DNA of 64,000 bases from Strongylocentrotus droebachiensis (GCA_035222895.1 JAVYIG010000109.1:124001-188000), one strand, 5' to 3'. Positions 13,077 through 25,591 are shown, counted from the stretch's first letter. Notes: generated by a model not told the origin, from the letters alone. Made by a program: numbers and translations.

Positions 13077-13158
13077 TGGCAGCGGTGGGATTCGAACCCA
13101 CGCCATCGAAATGACTGGTGCCTAAAACCAGCGCCTTAGACCGCTCGGCCACGCTACC
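13077..13158 (-). tRNA. tRNA-Leu(TAG), unit 13
   Basis: Consensus body and flanks. Confidence 0.97.
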
Positions 13159-13547
13159 TTGATGTCCACATTTACAAATGATCTCATTTTGATTTCACTG
13201 TTATGTCATGTTGCAATGTTGATGTTGATATTGTTACACAGTAGTATTGAAATAAAGGAGATCGGACAAATTAGGTATTATTATTATAGTACTACGAAAT
13301 TACCTGTACCTCTAACATCAAACAGTTATTTTACAGAACAAAAATCGAAATATATCTTGATAACATAAATAAACTTACCAAGAACGGATAAACATAAGGT
13401 GCATCACTCTTATACAGTTTACCTACATGTGTAGCACAACATAAAACGATTTGGAAAATCGAATTCTCTTTCACTTTTTCAAAAACATGATAACATTTCT
13501 GGATTATATCAAATGCATATTGTTTTCAAAAAGTTTTTAAAATATTA

Positions 13548-13629
13548 TGGCAGCGGTGGGATTCGAACCCACGCCATCGAAATGACTGGTGCCTTAAACC
13601 AGCGCCTTAGACCGCTCGGCCACGCTACC
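13548..13629 (-). tRNA. tRNA-Leu(AAG), unit 13
   Basis: Consensus body. The spacer GTGATAC variant at 13707 copies that of unit 10. Confidence 0.97.
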
Positions 13630-14125
13630 TTGATGTGCACAATTACAAATGTTCTCATTCAGGTTTCATTGTTATGTCATGTTGCAATATTCGTCTCGTA
13701 TTGTGATACAGTAGTATTGAAACGAAAGAACCAAAATCTTTCAAAGTGAAAAGTACAGTTAGCGATGGTATAAAGTGACAAAAAATGATGATCGAGCAAA
13801 TTCAGTATTAATAGTGCTACGAAATTACCTATATATGATGGCTACTCACAATACACTTATTTTACTGAACAAAAATCAAACGTTTCTTTCATAAAAAAGT
13901 AATTTTCTATTTTAAATAAATAGATTACCAACAAGAGATATAAGAGTAAGACGTAACATCAGGTACGTCACTCCTAAACAGATTCATCTACATGATTTGT
14001 ATAATACATACCCCAAAAAAAATGTTTTGGGAAAATCGAATTCCCTTTCACTTTAATCAAAAAACATAAATAATATTTTTGGATTATATCAAATGCAAAT
14101 TGATTCCCTATCTTTCAAAATATAA

Positions 14126-14207
14126 TGGCAGCGGTGGGATTCGAACCCACGCCATCGAAATGACTGGTGCCTAAAACCAGCGCCTTAGACCGCTCGGCCA
14201 CGCTACC
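14126..14207 (-). tRNA. tRNA-Leu(TAG), unit 14
   Basis: Consensus body and flanks. Confidence 0.97.
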
Positions 14208-14596
14208 TTGATGTCCACATTTACAAATGATCTCATTTTGATTTCACTGTTATGTCATGTTGCAATGTTGATGTTGATATTGTTACACAGTAGTATTGAA
14301 ATAAAGGAGATCGGACAAATTAGGTATTATTATTATAGTACTACGAAATTACCTGTACCTCTAACATCAAACAGTTATTTTACAGAACAAAAATCGAAAT
14401 ATATCTTGATAACATAAATAAACTTACCAAGAACGGATAAACATAAGGTGCATCACTCTTATACAGTTTACCTACATGTGTAGCACAACATAAAACGATT
14501 TGGAAAATCGAATTCTCTTTCACTTTTTCAAAAACATGATAACATTTCTGGATTATATCAAATGCATATTGTTTTCAAAAAGTTTTTAAAATATTA

Positions 14597-14678
14597 TGGC
14601 AGCGGTGGGATTCGAACCCACGCCATCGAAATGACTGGTGCCTTAAACCAGCGCCTTAGACCGCTCGGCCACGCTACC
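14597..14678 (-). tRNA. tRNA-Leu(AAG), unit 14
   Basis: Consensus body and flanks. Confidence 0.97.
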
Positions 14679-15174
14679 TTGATGTGCACAATTACAAATG
14701 TTCTCATTCAGGTTTCATTGTTATGTCATGTTGCAATATTCGTCTCGTATTGTGACACAGTAGTATTGAAACGAAAGAACCAAAATCTTTCAAAGTGAAA
14801 AGTACAGTTAGCGATGGTATAAAGTGACAAAAAATGATGATCGAGCAAATTCAGTATTAATAGTGCTACGAAATTACCTATATATGATGGCTACTCACAA
14901 TACACTTATTTTACTGAACAAAAATCAAACGTTTCTTTCATAAAAAAGTAATTTTCTATTTTAAATAAATAGATTACCAACAAGAGATATAAGAGTAAGA
15001 CGTAACATCAGGTACGTCACTCCTAAACAGATTCATCTACATGATTTGTATAATACATACCCCAAAAAAAATGTTTTGGGAAAATCGAATTCCCTTTCAC
15101 TTTAATCAAAAAACATAAATAATATTTTTGGATTATATCAAATGCAAATTGATTCCCTATCTTTCAAAATATAA

Positions 15175-15256
15175 TGGCAGCGGTGGGATTCGAACCCACG
15201 CCATCGAAATGACTGGTGCCTAAAACCAGCGCCTTAGACCGCTCGGCCACGCTACC
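15175..15256 (-). tRNA. tRNA-Leu(TAG), unit 15
   Basis: Consensus body and flanks. Confidence 0.97.
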
Positions 15257-15645
15257 TTGATGTCCACATTTACAAATGATCTCATTTTGATTTCACTGTT
15301 ATGTCATGTTGCAATGTTGATGTTGATATTGTTACACAGTAGTATTGAAATAAAGGAGATCGGACAAATTAGGTATTATTATTATAGTACTACGAAATTA
15401 CCTGTACCTCTAACATCAAACAGTTATTTTACAGAACAAAAATCGAAATATATCTTGATAACATAAATAAACTTACCAAGAACGGATAAACATAAGGTGC
15501 ATCACTCTTATACAGTTTACCTACATGTGTAGCACAACATAAAACGATTTGGAAAATCGAATTCTCTTTCACTTTTTCAAAAACATGATAACATTTCTGG
15601 ATTATATCAAATGCATATTGTTTTCAAAAAGTTTTTAAAATATTA

Positions 15646-15727
15646 TGGCAGCGGTGGGATTCGAACCCACGCCATCGAAATGACTGGTGCCTTAAACCAG
15701 CGCCTTAGACCGTTCGGCCACGCTACC
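15646..15727 (-). tRNA. tRNA-Leu(AAG), unit 15, A-box variant
   Basis: The D arm reads GCCGAACGG instead of GCCGAGCGG, changing G15 to A. This weakens the usual 15-48 tertiary pair with C48 but leaves a recognisable A box. No other copy has this change. Confidence 0.95.
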
Positions 15728-16223
15728 TTGATGTGCACAATTACAAATGTTCTCATTCAGGTTTCATTGTTATGTCATGTTGCAATATTCGTCTCGTATT
15801 GTGACACAGTAGTATTGAAACGAAAGAACCAAAATCTTTCAAAGTGAAAAGTACAGTTAGCGATGGTATAAAGTGACAAAAAATGATGATCGAGCAAATT
15901 CAGTATTAATAGTGCTACGAAATTACCTATATATGATGGCTACTCACAATACACTTATTTTACTGAACAAAAATCAAACGTTTCTTTCATAAAAAAGTAA
16001 TTTTCTATTTTAAATAAATAGATTACCAACAAGAGATATAAGAGTAAGACGTAACATCAGGTACGTCACTCCTAAACAGATTCATCTACATGATTTGTAT
16101 AATACATACCCCAAAAAAAATGTTTTGGGAAAATCGAATTCCCTTTCACTTTAATCAAAAAACATAAATAATATTTTTGGATTATATCAAATGCAAATTG
16201 ATTCCCTATCTTTCAAAATATAA

Positions 16224-16305
16224 TGGCAGCGGTGGGATTCGAACCCACGCCATCGAAATGACTGGTGCCTAAAACCAGCGCCTTAGACCGCTCGGCCACG
16301 CTACC
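16224..16305 (-). tRNA. tRNA-Leu(TAG), unit 16
   Basis: Consensus body, with the GTTCATG 5'-flank variant. Confidence 0.97.
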
Positions 16306-16694
16306 TTGATGTCCACATTTACAAATGATCTCATTTTGATTTCACTGTTATGTCATGTTGCAATGTTCATGTTGATATTGTTACACAGTAGTATTGAAAT
16401 AAAGGAGATCGGACAAATTAGGTATTATTATTATAGTACTACGAAATTACCTGTACCTCTAACATCAAACAGTTATTTTACAGAACAAAAATCGAAATAT
16501 ATCTTGATAACATAAATAAACTTACCAAGAACGGATAAACATAAGGTGCATCACTCTTATACAGTTTACCTACATGTGTAGCACAACATAAAACGATTTG
16601 GAAAATCGAATTCTCTTTCACTTTTTCAAAAACATGATAACATTTCTGGATTATATCAAATGCATATTGTTTTCAAAAAGTTTTTAAAATATTA

Positions 16695-16776
16695 TGGCAG
16701 CGGTGGGATTCGAACCCACGCCATCGAAATGACTGGTGCCTTAAACCAGCGCCTTAGACCGCTCGGCCACGCTACC
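16695..16776 (-). tRNA. tRNA-Leu(AAG), unit 16
   Basis: Consensus body and flanks. Confidence 0.97.
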
Positions 16777-17272
16777 TTGATGTGCACAATTACAAATGTT
16801 CTCATTCAGGTTTCATTGTTATGTCATGTTGCAATATTCGTCTCGTATTGTGACACAGTAGTATTGAAACGAAAGAACCAAAATCTTTCAAAGTGAAAAG
16901 TACAGTTAGCGATGGTATAAAGTGACAAAAAATGATGATCGAGCAAATTCAGTATTAATAGTGCTACGAAATTACCTATATATGATGGCTACTCACAATA
17001 CACTTATTTTACTGAACAAAAATCAAACGTTTCTTTCATAAAAAAGTAATTTTCTATTTTAAATAAATAGATTACCAACAAGAGATATAAGAGTAAGACG
17101 TAACATCAGGTACGTCACTCCTAAACAGATTCATCTACATGATTTGTATAATACATACCCCAAAAAAAATGTTTTGGGAAAATCGAATTCCCTTTCACTT
17201 TAATCAAAAAACATAAATAATATTTTTGGATTATATCAAATGCAAATTGATTCCCTATCTTTCAAAATATAA

Positions 17273-17354
17273 TGGCAGCGGTGGGATTCGAACCCACGCC
17301 ATCGAAATGACTGGTGCCTAAAACCAGCGCCTTAGACCGCTCGGCCACGCTACC
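17273..17354 (-). tRNA. tRNA-Leu(TAG), unit 17
   Basis: Consensus body and flanks. Confidence 0.97.
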
Positions 17355-17743
17355 TTGATGTCCACATTTACAAATGATCTCATTTTGATTTCACTGTTAT
17401 GTCATGTTGCAATGTTGATGTTGATATTGTTACACAGTAGTATTGAAATAAAGGAGATCGGACAAATTAGGTATTATTATTATAGTACTACGAAATTACC
17501 TGTACCTCTAACATCAAACAGTTATTTTACAGAACAAAAATCGAAATATATCTTGATAACATAAATAAACTTACCAAGAACGGATAAACATAAGGTGCAT
17601 CACTCTTATACAGTTTACCTACATGTGTAGCACAACATAAAACGATTTGGAAAATCGAATTCTCTTTCACTTTTTCAAAAACATGATAACATTTCTGGAT
17701 TATATCAAATGCATATTGTTTTCAAAAAGTTTTTAAAATATTA

Positions 17744-17825
17744 TGGCAGCGGTGGGATTCGAACCCACGCCATCGAAATGACTGGTGCCTTAAACCAGCG
17801 CCTTAGACCGCTCGGCCACGCTACC
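17744..17825 (-). tRNA. tRNA-Leu(AAG), unit 17
   Basis: Consensus body. The following spacer has a private TATGTATG variant near 18028. Confidence 0.97.
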
Positions 17826-18321
17826 TTGATGTGCACAATTACAAATGTTCTCATTCAGGTTTCATTGTTATGTCATGTTGCAATATTCGTCTCGTATTGT
17901 GACACAGTAGTATTGAAACGAAAGAACCAAAATCTTTCAAAGTGAAAAGTACAGTTAGCGATGGTATAAAGTGACAAAAAATGATGATCGAGCAAATTCA
18001 GTATTAATAGTGCTACGAAATTACCTATGTATGATGGCTACTCACAATACACTTATTTTACTGAACAAAAATCAAACGTTTCTTTCATAAAAAAGTAATT
18101 TTCTATTTTAAATAAATAGATTACCAACAAGAGATATAAGAGTAAGACGTAACATCAGGTACGTCACTCCTAAACAGATTCATCTACATGATTTGTATAA
18201 TACATACCCCAAAAAAAATGTTTTGGGAAAATCGAATTCCCTTTCACTTTAATCAAAAAACATAAATAATATTTTTGGATTATATCAAATGCAAATTGAT
18301 TCCCTATCTTTCAAAATATAA

Positions 18322-18403
18322 TGGCAGCGGTGGGATTCGAACCCACGCCATCGAAATGACTGGTGCCTAAAACCAGCGCCTTAGACCGCTCGGCCACGCT
18401 ACC
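18322..18403 (-). tRNA. tRNA-Leu(TAG), unit 18
   Basis: Consensus body and flanks. Confidence 0.97.
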
Positions 18404-18792
18404 TTGATGTCCACATTTACAAATGATCTCATTTTGATTTCACTGTTATGTCATGTTGCAATGTTGATGTTGATATTGTTACACAGTAGTATTGAAATAA
18501 AGGAGATCGGACAAATTAGGTATTATTATTATAGTACTACGAAATTACCTGTACCTCTAACATCAAACAGTTATTTTACAGAACAAAAATCGAAATATAT
18601 CTTGATAACATAAATAAACTTACCAAGAACGGATAAACATAAGGTGCATCACTCTTATACAGTTTACCTACATGTGTAGCACAACATAAAACGATTTGGA
18701 AAATCGAATTCTCTTTCACTTTTTCAAAAACATGATAACATTTCTGGATTATATCAAATGCATATTGTTTTCAAAAAGTTTTTAAAATATTA

Positions 18793-18874
18793 TGGCAGCG
18801 GTGGGATTCGAACCCACGCCATCGAAATGACTGGTGCCTTAAACCAGCGCCTTAGACCGCTCGGCCACGCTACC
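18793..18874 (-). tRNA. tRNA-Leu(AAG), unit 18
   Basis: Consensus body. The spacer toward unit 19 has GAATTCCTTTTC instead of GAATTCCCTTTC. Confidence 0.97.
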
Positions 18875-19370
18875 TTGATGTGCACAATTACAAATGTTCT
18901 CATTCAGGTTTCATTGTTATGTCATGTTGCAATATTCGTCTCGTATTGTGACACAGTAGTATTGAAACGAAAGAACCAAAATCTTTCAAAGTGAAAAGTA
19001 CAGTTAGCGATGGTATAAAGTGACAAAAAATGATGATCGAGCAAATTCAGTATTAATAGTGCTACGAAATTACCTATATATGATGGCTACTCACAATACA
19101 CTTATTTTACTGAACAAAAATCAAACGTTTCTTTCATAAAAAAGTAATTTTCTATTTTAAATAAATAGATTACCAACAAGAGATATAAGAGTAAGACGTA
19201 ACATCAGGTACGTCACTCCTAAACAGATTCATCTACATGATTTGTATAATACATACCCCAAAAAAAATGTTTTGGGAAAATCGAATTCCTTTTCACTTTA
19301 ATCAAAAAACATAAATAATATTTTTGGATTATATCAAATGCAAATTGATTCCCTATCTTTCAAAATATAA

Positions 19371-19452
19371 TGGCAGCGGTGGGATTCGAACCCACGCCAT
19401 CGAAATGACTGGTGCCTAAAACCAGCGCCTTAGACCGCTCGGCCACGCTACC
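19371..19452 (-). tRNA. tRNA-Leu(TAG), unit 19
   Basis: Consensus body, with the GTTCATG 5'-flank variant. Confidence 0.97.
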
Positions 19453-19841
19453 TTGATGTCCACATTTACAAATGATCTCATTTTGATTTCACTGTTATGT
19501 CATGTTGCAATGTTCATGTTGATATTGTTACACAGTAGTATTGAAATAAAGGAGATCGGACAAATTAGGTATTATTATTATAGTACTACGAAATTACCTG
19601 TACCTCTAACATCAAACAGTTATTTTACAGAACAAAAATCGAAATATATCTTGATAACATAAATAAACTTACCAAGAACGGATAAACATAAGGTGCATCA
19701 CTCTTATACAGTTTACCTACATGTGTAGCACAACATAAAACGATTTGGAAAATCGAATTCTCTTTCACTTTTTCAAAAACATGATAACATTTCTGGATTA
19801 TATCAAATGCATATTGTTTTCAAAAAGTTTTTAAAATATTA

Positions 19842-19923
19842 TGGCAGCGGTGGGATTCGAACCCACGCCATCGAAATGACTGGTGCCTTAAACCAGCGCC
19901 TTAGACCGCTCGGCCACGCTACC
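19842..19923 (-). tRNA. tRNA-Leu(AAG), unit 19, last intact AAG gene of array A
   Basis: Consensus body. From about 20030 the adjoining spacer becomes clearly more diverged, with many substitutions over ~150 bp. Confidence 0.97.
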
Positions 19924-20418
19924 TTGATGTGCACAATTACAAATGTTCTCATTCAGGTTTCATTGTTATGTCATGTTGCAATATTCGTCTCGTATTGTGA
20001 CACAGTAGTATTGAAACGAAAGAACCAAAAAATTTCAAAGAGAAAAGTACATTTAGCGAAGGTATAAGGTGAAAGAAATGATGATCGAGCAAATTCAGTA
20101 TTTGTAGTGCTACGAAATTACCTATAAATGATGGCTACTCACAATACACTTATTTTACTGAACAAAAATCAAAAGTTTCTTTCATAAAAAAGGAATTTTC
20201 TATTTTAAATAAATAGATTACCAACAAGAGATATAAGAGTCAGACGTAACATCAGGTACGTCACTCCTAAACAGATTCATCTACATGATTTGTATAATAC
20301 ATACCCCAAAAAAAATGTTTTGGGAAAATCGAATTCCCTTTCACTTTAATCAAAAAACATAAATAATATTTTTGGATTATATCAAATGCAAATTGATTCC
20401 CTATCTTTCAAAATATAA

Positions 20419-20500
20419 TGGCAGCGGTGGGATTCGAACCCACGCCATCGAAATGACTGGTGCCTAAAACCAGCGCCTTAGACCGCTCGGCCACGCTACC
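20419..20500 (-). tRNA. tRNA-Leu(TAG), unit 20
   Basis: Consensus body, 1048 bp after the unit 19 gene. The flank has GTAATGTTG in place of GTCATGTTG plus the GTTCATG variant. Confidence 0.97.
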
Positions 20501-20889
20501 TTGATGTCCACATTTACAAATGATCTCATTTTGATTTCACTGTTATGTAATGTTGCAATGTTCATGTTGATATTGTTACACAGTAGTATTGAAATAAAGG
20601 AGATCGGACAAATTAGGTATTATTATTATAGTACTACGAAATTACCTGTACCTCTAACATCAAACAGTTATTTTACAGAACAAAAATCGAAATATATCTT
20701 GATAACATAAATAAACTTACCAAGAACGGATAAACATAAGGTGCATCACTCTTATACAGTTTACCTACATGTGTAGCACAACATAAAACGATTTGGAAAA
20801 TCGAATTCTCTTTCACTTTTTCAAAAACATGATAACATTTCTGGATTATATCAAATGCATATTGTTTTCAAAAAGTTTTTAAAATATTA

Positions 20890-20928
20890 TGGCAGCGGTG
20901 GGATTCGAACCCACGCCATCGAAATGAC
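20890..20928 (-). pseudogene. Truncated tRNA-Leu, 3' half only, at the array A/B junction
   Basis: Only the 3' 39 nt survive: discriminator, acceptor 3' strand, T arm and variable arm. At GAAATGAC the sequence switches directly to spacer DNA beginning CAAGAGGAGC, a relative of the AACAAGAGATATAAGAG block normally several hundred bp from a gene. There is no anticodon or A box, so it cannot make a tRNA. A non-allelic exchange or deletion between a gene and a spacer explains it. Confidence 0.93.
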
Positions 20929-21119
20929 CAAGAGGAGCTAAAAGAGTCAGACGCAACACCAGGTACATCACTAATAAATAGTATACCAACATGTATAACA
21001 CCAAACAAAAGCAAACAGTTTGGGAAAATCGAATTGCCTTTTCATTTATTTAAAATACATGATAAAATTTCAGGATTATATCAAATGAATTTTGTTTCCA
21101 AATTGTTTTCAAAATATTT

Positions 21120-21201
21120 TGGCAGCGGTGGGATTCGAACCCACTCCATCGAAATGACTGGTGCCTTAAACCAGCGCCTTAGACCGCTCGGCCACGCTAC
21201 C
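21120..21201 (-). tRNA. tRNA-Leu(AAG), C48A variant
   Basis: Full cloverleaf with anticodon AAG. The + strand reads CCCACTCC rather than CCCACGCC, so the base before the T stem (position 48) is A instead of C. Confidence 0.94.
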
Positions 21202-21860
21202 TTGATGTCCATATTTCGAAATGGCTTCATTCTGGTTTCATTGTTATTCATGTTGCAATGTTCATGTTGATATTGTGACATTCTAGGATTGAAAGAACGG
21301 ACGCTCAATCTCTAAAAGACAAAAGTATTACTTCCTAATTCGCAAACTCAAACGGAAATAGATCTTTTCCTATTGATCTTACGACCTTTGCTATACTATA
21401 CAAACATATATATATATATATAATGACACATTATAATTACCTTGGGGAGCACCGAACTTCAGCTACGAACACAAGAACCTTATTCTCCCCAATACCAGTA
21501 TTGTTAGTGAGGGTATAAAGGGGAAGAAGTGAGGATCGAGTAAATTGAGTATTAATACTAAGAGATAACCTTTAGATGATAACTTCTCTTTTAAAACACT
21601 TATTTTACATAACATAAATCAAATTATTTCTTTTGGTAAAAAAGTAAACTTATATTTTCAAACAAATTAATAACTAACAAGAGATAAAAGAGTCAGAAGT
21701 AACATCAGGTACCTCACTCATAAACAGGATATACCTACATGTAAACACAACTAGAAACGGTTTGGGAAAATCGAATTTTCTTTCACTTATTCAAAAAACA
21801 TGATACAATTTCTTGATTGTATCAAATGCATATTGTTTTCAAACAGTTTTCAAAATATAA

Positions 21861-21942
21861 TGGCAGCGGTGGGATTCGAACCCACGCCAACGAAATGACT
21901 GGTGCCTTAAACCAGCGCCTTAGACCGCTCGGCTACGCTACC
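21861..21942 (-). tRNA. tRNA-Leu(AAG), type a, HOR copy 1
   Basis: Anticodon AAG, A at position 9 (TAGCC instead of TGGCC), and a variable arm with an inner T-T mismatch. This is the diagnostic first gene of the five-gene higher-order unit. Confidence 0.95.
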
Positions 21943-22440
21943 TTGATGTGCACATTTGCAAATGATCTCAATCTGGTTCCATCGTTCATGTTGCAATGTT
22001 CATGTTGATATTGTGACACAGTAGTATTGAAAGAAAGGAAGATCAATCTTTAGAAGAGAAAAGTACAATGAGTGAGGGTATAAAGGGGAAGAAATGATGA
22101 TCCGACAAATTAAGTATTAGTATAATAGTACTAAGATATTACCTAAAGATGGTAACTTCTCACATTAACCACTTATTTTACAGAACAATATTGAAATATA
22201 TCTTTGATACAAAAGTAAACTTCTATGTTTAAATAAATAGATTACCAAGAAGAGATAAAAGAGTCAGAAGTAACATCAGGTACATCAGTCAAAAACAGTT
22301 TTACTACATGATTTTTATAATACATAACGAAAAGTTTTGGGAAAATCGAATTCCCTTTTCACGTAATCAAAAAACAATTAATTTTTCGGATTATATCATA
22401 TTAAAATATTTATGGTTTCCATACATTTTTCAAAATATTA

Positions 22441-22522
22441 TGGCAGCGGTGGGATTCGAACCCACGCCATCGAAATGACTGGTGCCTAAAACCAGCGCCT
22501 TAGACCGCTCGGCCACGCTACC
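22441..22522 (-). tRNA. tRNA-Leu(TAG), HOR copy 1
   Basis: Body identical to the array-A TAG gene. The spacer on its 3' side contains TATGGTTTCCATAC. Confidence 0.96.
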
Positions 22523-22952
22523 TTGATGGCCACATTCACAAATGATATCATTCTGATATCACTGTTATGTCATGTTGCAATGTTCACGTGATATTGTGAC
22601 ACAGTAGTATTGAAAGAAAGGAAGATCAACCTTTAGAAGAGAAAAGTACAATGAGTGAGGGTATAAAGGGGAAGAAATGATGATCGGACAAATTAAGTAT
22701 TATTATTATAGTACTACGAAATTACCTGTACCTCTAACCTCAAACAGTTAGTTTACAGAACAAAAATCGAAATATTTCTTGATAACAAAAGTAAACTTAC
22801 CAAGAACAGATAAACATAAGGTGCATCACTCTTATACAGTTTACCTACATTTGTAGCTCAACAAAAAACAGTTTGGAAAATCGAATTCTCTTTCACTTTT
22901 TCAAAAACATGATAACATTTTTGGATTTTATCAAATGCATTTAAAAATATTA

Positions 22953-23034
22953 TGGCAGCGGTGGGATTGGAACCGACGCCATCGAAATGACTGGTGCCTT
23001 AAACCAGAGCCTGAGACCGGTCGGCCACGCTACC
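22953..23034 (-). pseudogene. Degenerate tRNA-Leu(AAG), HOR copy 1
   Basis: Length and anticodon are kept, but five changes damage it. The T stem is GTCGG/CCCAC (C-C mismatch). The B box is GGTTCCAATCC, losing its invariant G. The D loop is GACCGGTCTCA, and base 26 is T. The loss of A-box and B-box fit suggests it is not transcribed. Confidence 0.88.
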
Positions 23035-23527
23035 TTGATGTGCACATATACAAATGATCTCATTCTGGTTTTATTGTTATGTCATGTTGATATTGTGACA
23101 CTCTAGGATTGAAAGGACGAAAGCTAAATATCCAAAAGAAAAAAGTACTGTAAGTTAGGGTATAAAGGGGAAGAAGTGAGGATCGAGCAAATTAGTGTTA
23201 TAGTACTTCGAAATAACCGATAGATATTAGATAATAATTTCTCACACTAACAAGTTATATTACAGAACATAAATCAATTTTATTTCTTTAAAAAGTAGTA
23301 AACTTATATTTTTTAATACATTAATTACCCACAATAGACATAAGACTCAGACGTAACATCAAGTGCATCACTTATAAACAGTTAACCTACATGTATAACA
23401 CACACACGCAGCAAAAAAGACATGACTTGGGGAAATCGAATTCCCCTTTTACTTGTTCAAAAAACCTGAATTTAATTTTTGTTTGATATCGAATGCATAT
23501 TGTTTGCAAACAGTTTTCAAAATATTT

Positions 23528-23609
23528 TGGCAGCGGTGGGATTCGAACCCACGCCATCGAAATGACTGGTGCCTTAAACCAGCGCCTTAGACCCCTCGGC
23601 CACGCTACC
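23528..23609 (-). tRNA. tRNA-Leu(AAG), D-loop variant, HOR copy 1
   Basis: The D loop reads GAGGGGTCTAA instead of GAGCGGTCTAA. All stems pair. Confidence 0.94.
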
Positions 23610-24271
23610 TTGATGTCCACATTTTGAAATGGCTTCATTCTGGTTTCATTTTTATGTCATGTTGCAATGTTCATTTTGATATTGTGACATTCTAGGATTG
23701 AAAGAACGGACGCTCAATCTCTAAAAGAAAAAAGTATTTCTTTCTTATTCGCAAACTCAAACGGAAATAGATCTTTTCCTATTGATCTTACGACCCTTGC
23801 TATACTATACAAACATATATATATATAATGACACATTATAATTACCTTGGGGAGCACAGAACTTCAGCTACGAACACAAGAAACTTATTTTCCCCAATAT
23901 CAGTATTGTAAGTGAGGGTATAAAGGGGAAATAGTGAGGATCGAGTAAATTAAGTATTAATACTACGAAATAACCTATAGATGATAACTTCTCTTTTCAA
24001 ACACTTATTTTACCGAACATAAATCAAAATATTTCTTTTGGTAAAAAAGTAAACTTATATTTTCAAACAAATTAATAACTAACAAGAGATAAAAGAGTCA
24101 GAAGTAACATCAGGTACCTCACTCATAAACAATTTTCTTACATGATTTGTATAATACATTATGAAAACGTTTTGGGAAAATTGAATTCCATTCTCACTTA
24201 ATCAAAAAATGAAATAAAATGTCTGGATTATATCAAAGGCATATTGTTTCCAAACAGTTTTCAAAATATTT

Positions 24272-24353
24272 TGGCAGCGGTGGGATTCGAACCCACGCCA
24301 TCGAAATGACTGGTGCCTTAAACCAGCGCCTTAGACCGCTCGGCCACGCTACC
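24272..24353 (-). tRNA. tRNA-Leu(AAG), HOR copy 1
   Basis: Consensus body, 744 bp from the previous gene. Its 5' flank contains the GGCCTCATTCTCG form. Confidence 0.96.
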
Positions 24354-25011
24354 TTGATGTCCACATTTTGAAATGGCCTCATTCTCGTTTCATTGTTTTG
24401 TCATGTTGCAATGTTCATGTTGATATTGTGACATTCTAGGATTGAAAGAACGGACGCTCAATCTCTAAAAGAAAAAAGTATTACTTCCTAATTCGCAAAC
24501 TCAAACGGAAATAGATCTTTTCCTATTGATCTTACGACCTTTGCTATACTATACAAACATATATATATATATATAATGACACATTATAATTACCTTGGGG
24601 AGCACCGAACTTCAGCTACGAACACAAGAACCTTATTCTCCCCAATATCAGTATTGTTAGTGAGGGTATAAAGGGGAAGAAGTGAGGATCGAGTAAATTG
24701 AGTATTAATACTAAGAGATAACCTTTAGATGATAACTTCTCTTTTAAAACACTTATTTTACATAACATAAATCAAATTATTTCTTTTGGTAAAAAAGTAA
24801 ACTTATATTTTCAAACAAATTAATAACTAACAAGAGATAAAAGAGTCAGAAGTAACATCAGGTACCTCACTCATAAACAGGATACCTACATGTAAACACA
24901 ACTAGAAACGGTTTGGGAAAATCGAATTTTCTTTCACTTATTCAAAAAACATGATACAATTTCTTGATTGTATCAAATGCATATTGTTTTCAAACAGTTT
25001 TCAAAATATAA

Positions 25012-25093
25012 TGGCAGCGGTGGGATTCGAACCCACGCCAACGAAATGACTGGTGCCTTAAACCAGCGCCTTAGACCGCTCGGCTACGCTACC
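25012..25093 (-). tRNA. tRNA-Leu(AAG), type a, HOR copy 2
   Basis: A9 and variable-arm variant, as at 21861. Confidence 0.95.
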
Positions 25094-25591
25094 TTGATGT
25101 GCACATTTGCAAATGATCTCAATCTGGTTCCATCGTTCATGTTGCAATGTTCATGTTGATATTGTGACACAGTAGTATTGAAAGAAAGGAAGATCAATCT
25201 TTAGAAGAGAAAAGTACAATGAGTGAGGGTATAAAGGGGAAGAAATGATGATCCGACAAATTAAGTATTAGTATAATAGTACTAAGATATTACCTAAAGA
25301 TGGTAACTTCTCACATTAACCACTTATTTTACAGAACAATATTGAAATATATCTTTGATACAAAAGTAAACTTCTATGTTTAAATAAATAGATTACCAAG
25401 AAGAGATAAAAGAGTCAGAAGTAACATCAGGTACATCAGTCAAAAACAGTTTTACTACATGATTTTTATAATACATAACGAAAAGTTTTGGGAAAATCGA
25501 ATTCCCTTTTCACGTAATCAAAAAACAATTAATTTTTCGGATTATATCATATTAAAATATTTATGGTTTCCATACATTTTTCAAAATATTA

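Larger units (their letters stand above)
1..20889 (-). repeat. Array A: 1049-bp tandem units, each with tRNA-Leu(TAG) + tRNA-Leu(AAG)
   Basis: Twenty consecutive units repeat at exactly 1049 bp, except the last interval, which is 1048 bp. Within a unit the TAG gene start is 471 bp before the AAG gene start, and the next TAG gene follows 578 bp later. The two spacers are themselves diverged relatives: both share blocks around GAATTC, the CATCAGGTAC word and the ATCAAATGC word. This implies an ancestral single-gene monomer of roughly 0.5 kb. Most units differ by only a few substitutions, so the array was amplified or homogenised recently. The window opens 8 bp beyond the 5' end of a further AAG gene, so the array continues to the left. 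No protein-coding sequence lies in the spacers. Confidence 0.97.
21861..25011 (-). repeat. 3151-bp five-gene higher-order unit, copy 1
   Basis: Gene order: AAG type a, TAG, degenerate AAG, AAG, AAG. The next copy begins exactly 3151 bp later and is near identical. Small differences include CAGGATATACC here versus CAGGATACC there. Confidence 0.93.

Noticed and set aside
571-20710. Regular 69- and 78-codon open frames in every array unit, e.g. containing GSGGIRTHAIEMTG
   Set aside because: The 78-codon frame is a read-through of the antisense of the tRNA gene plus flank, and the 69-codon frame is spacer. Their conservation follows from array homogeneity, and no protein family fits.
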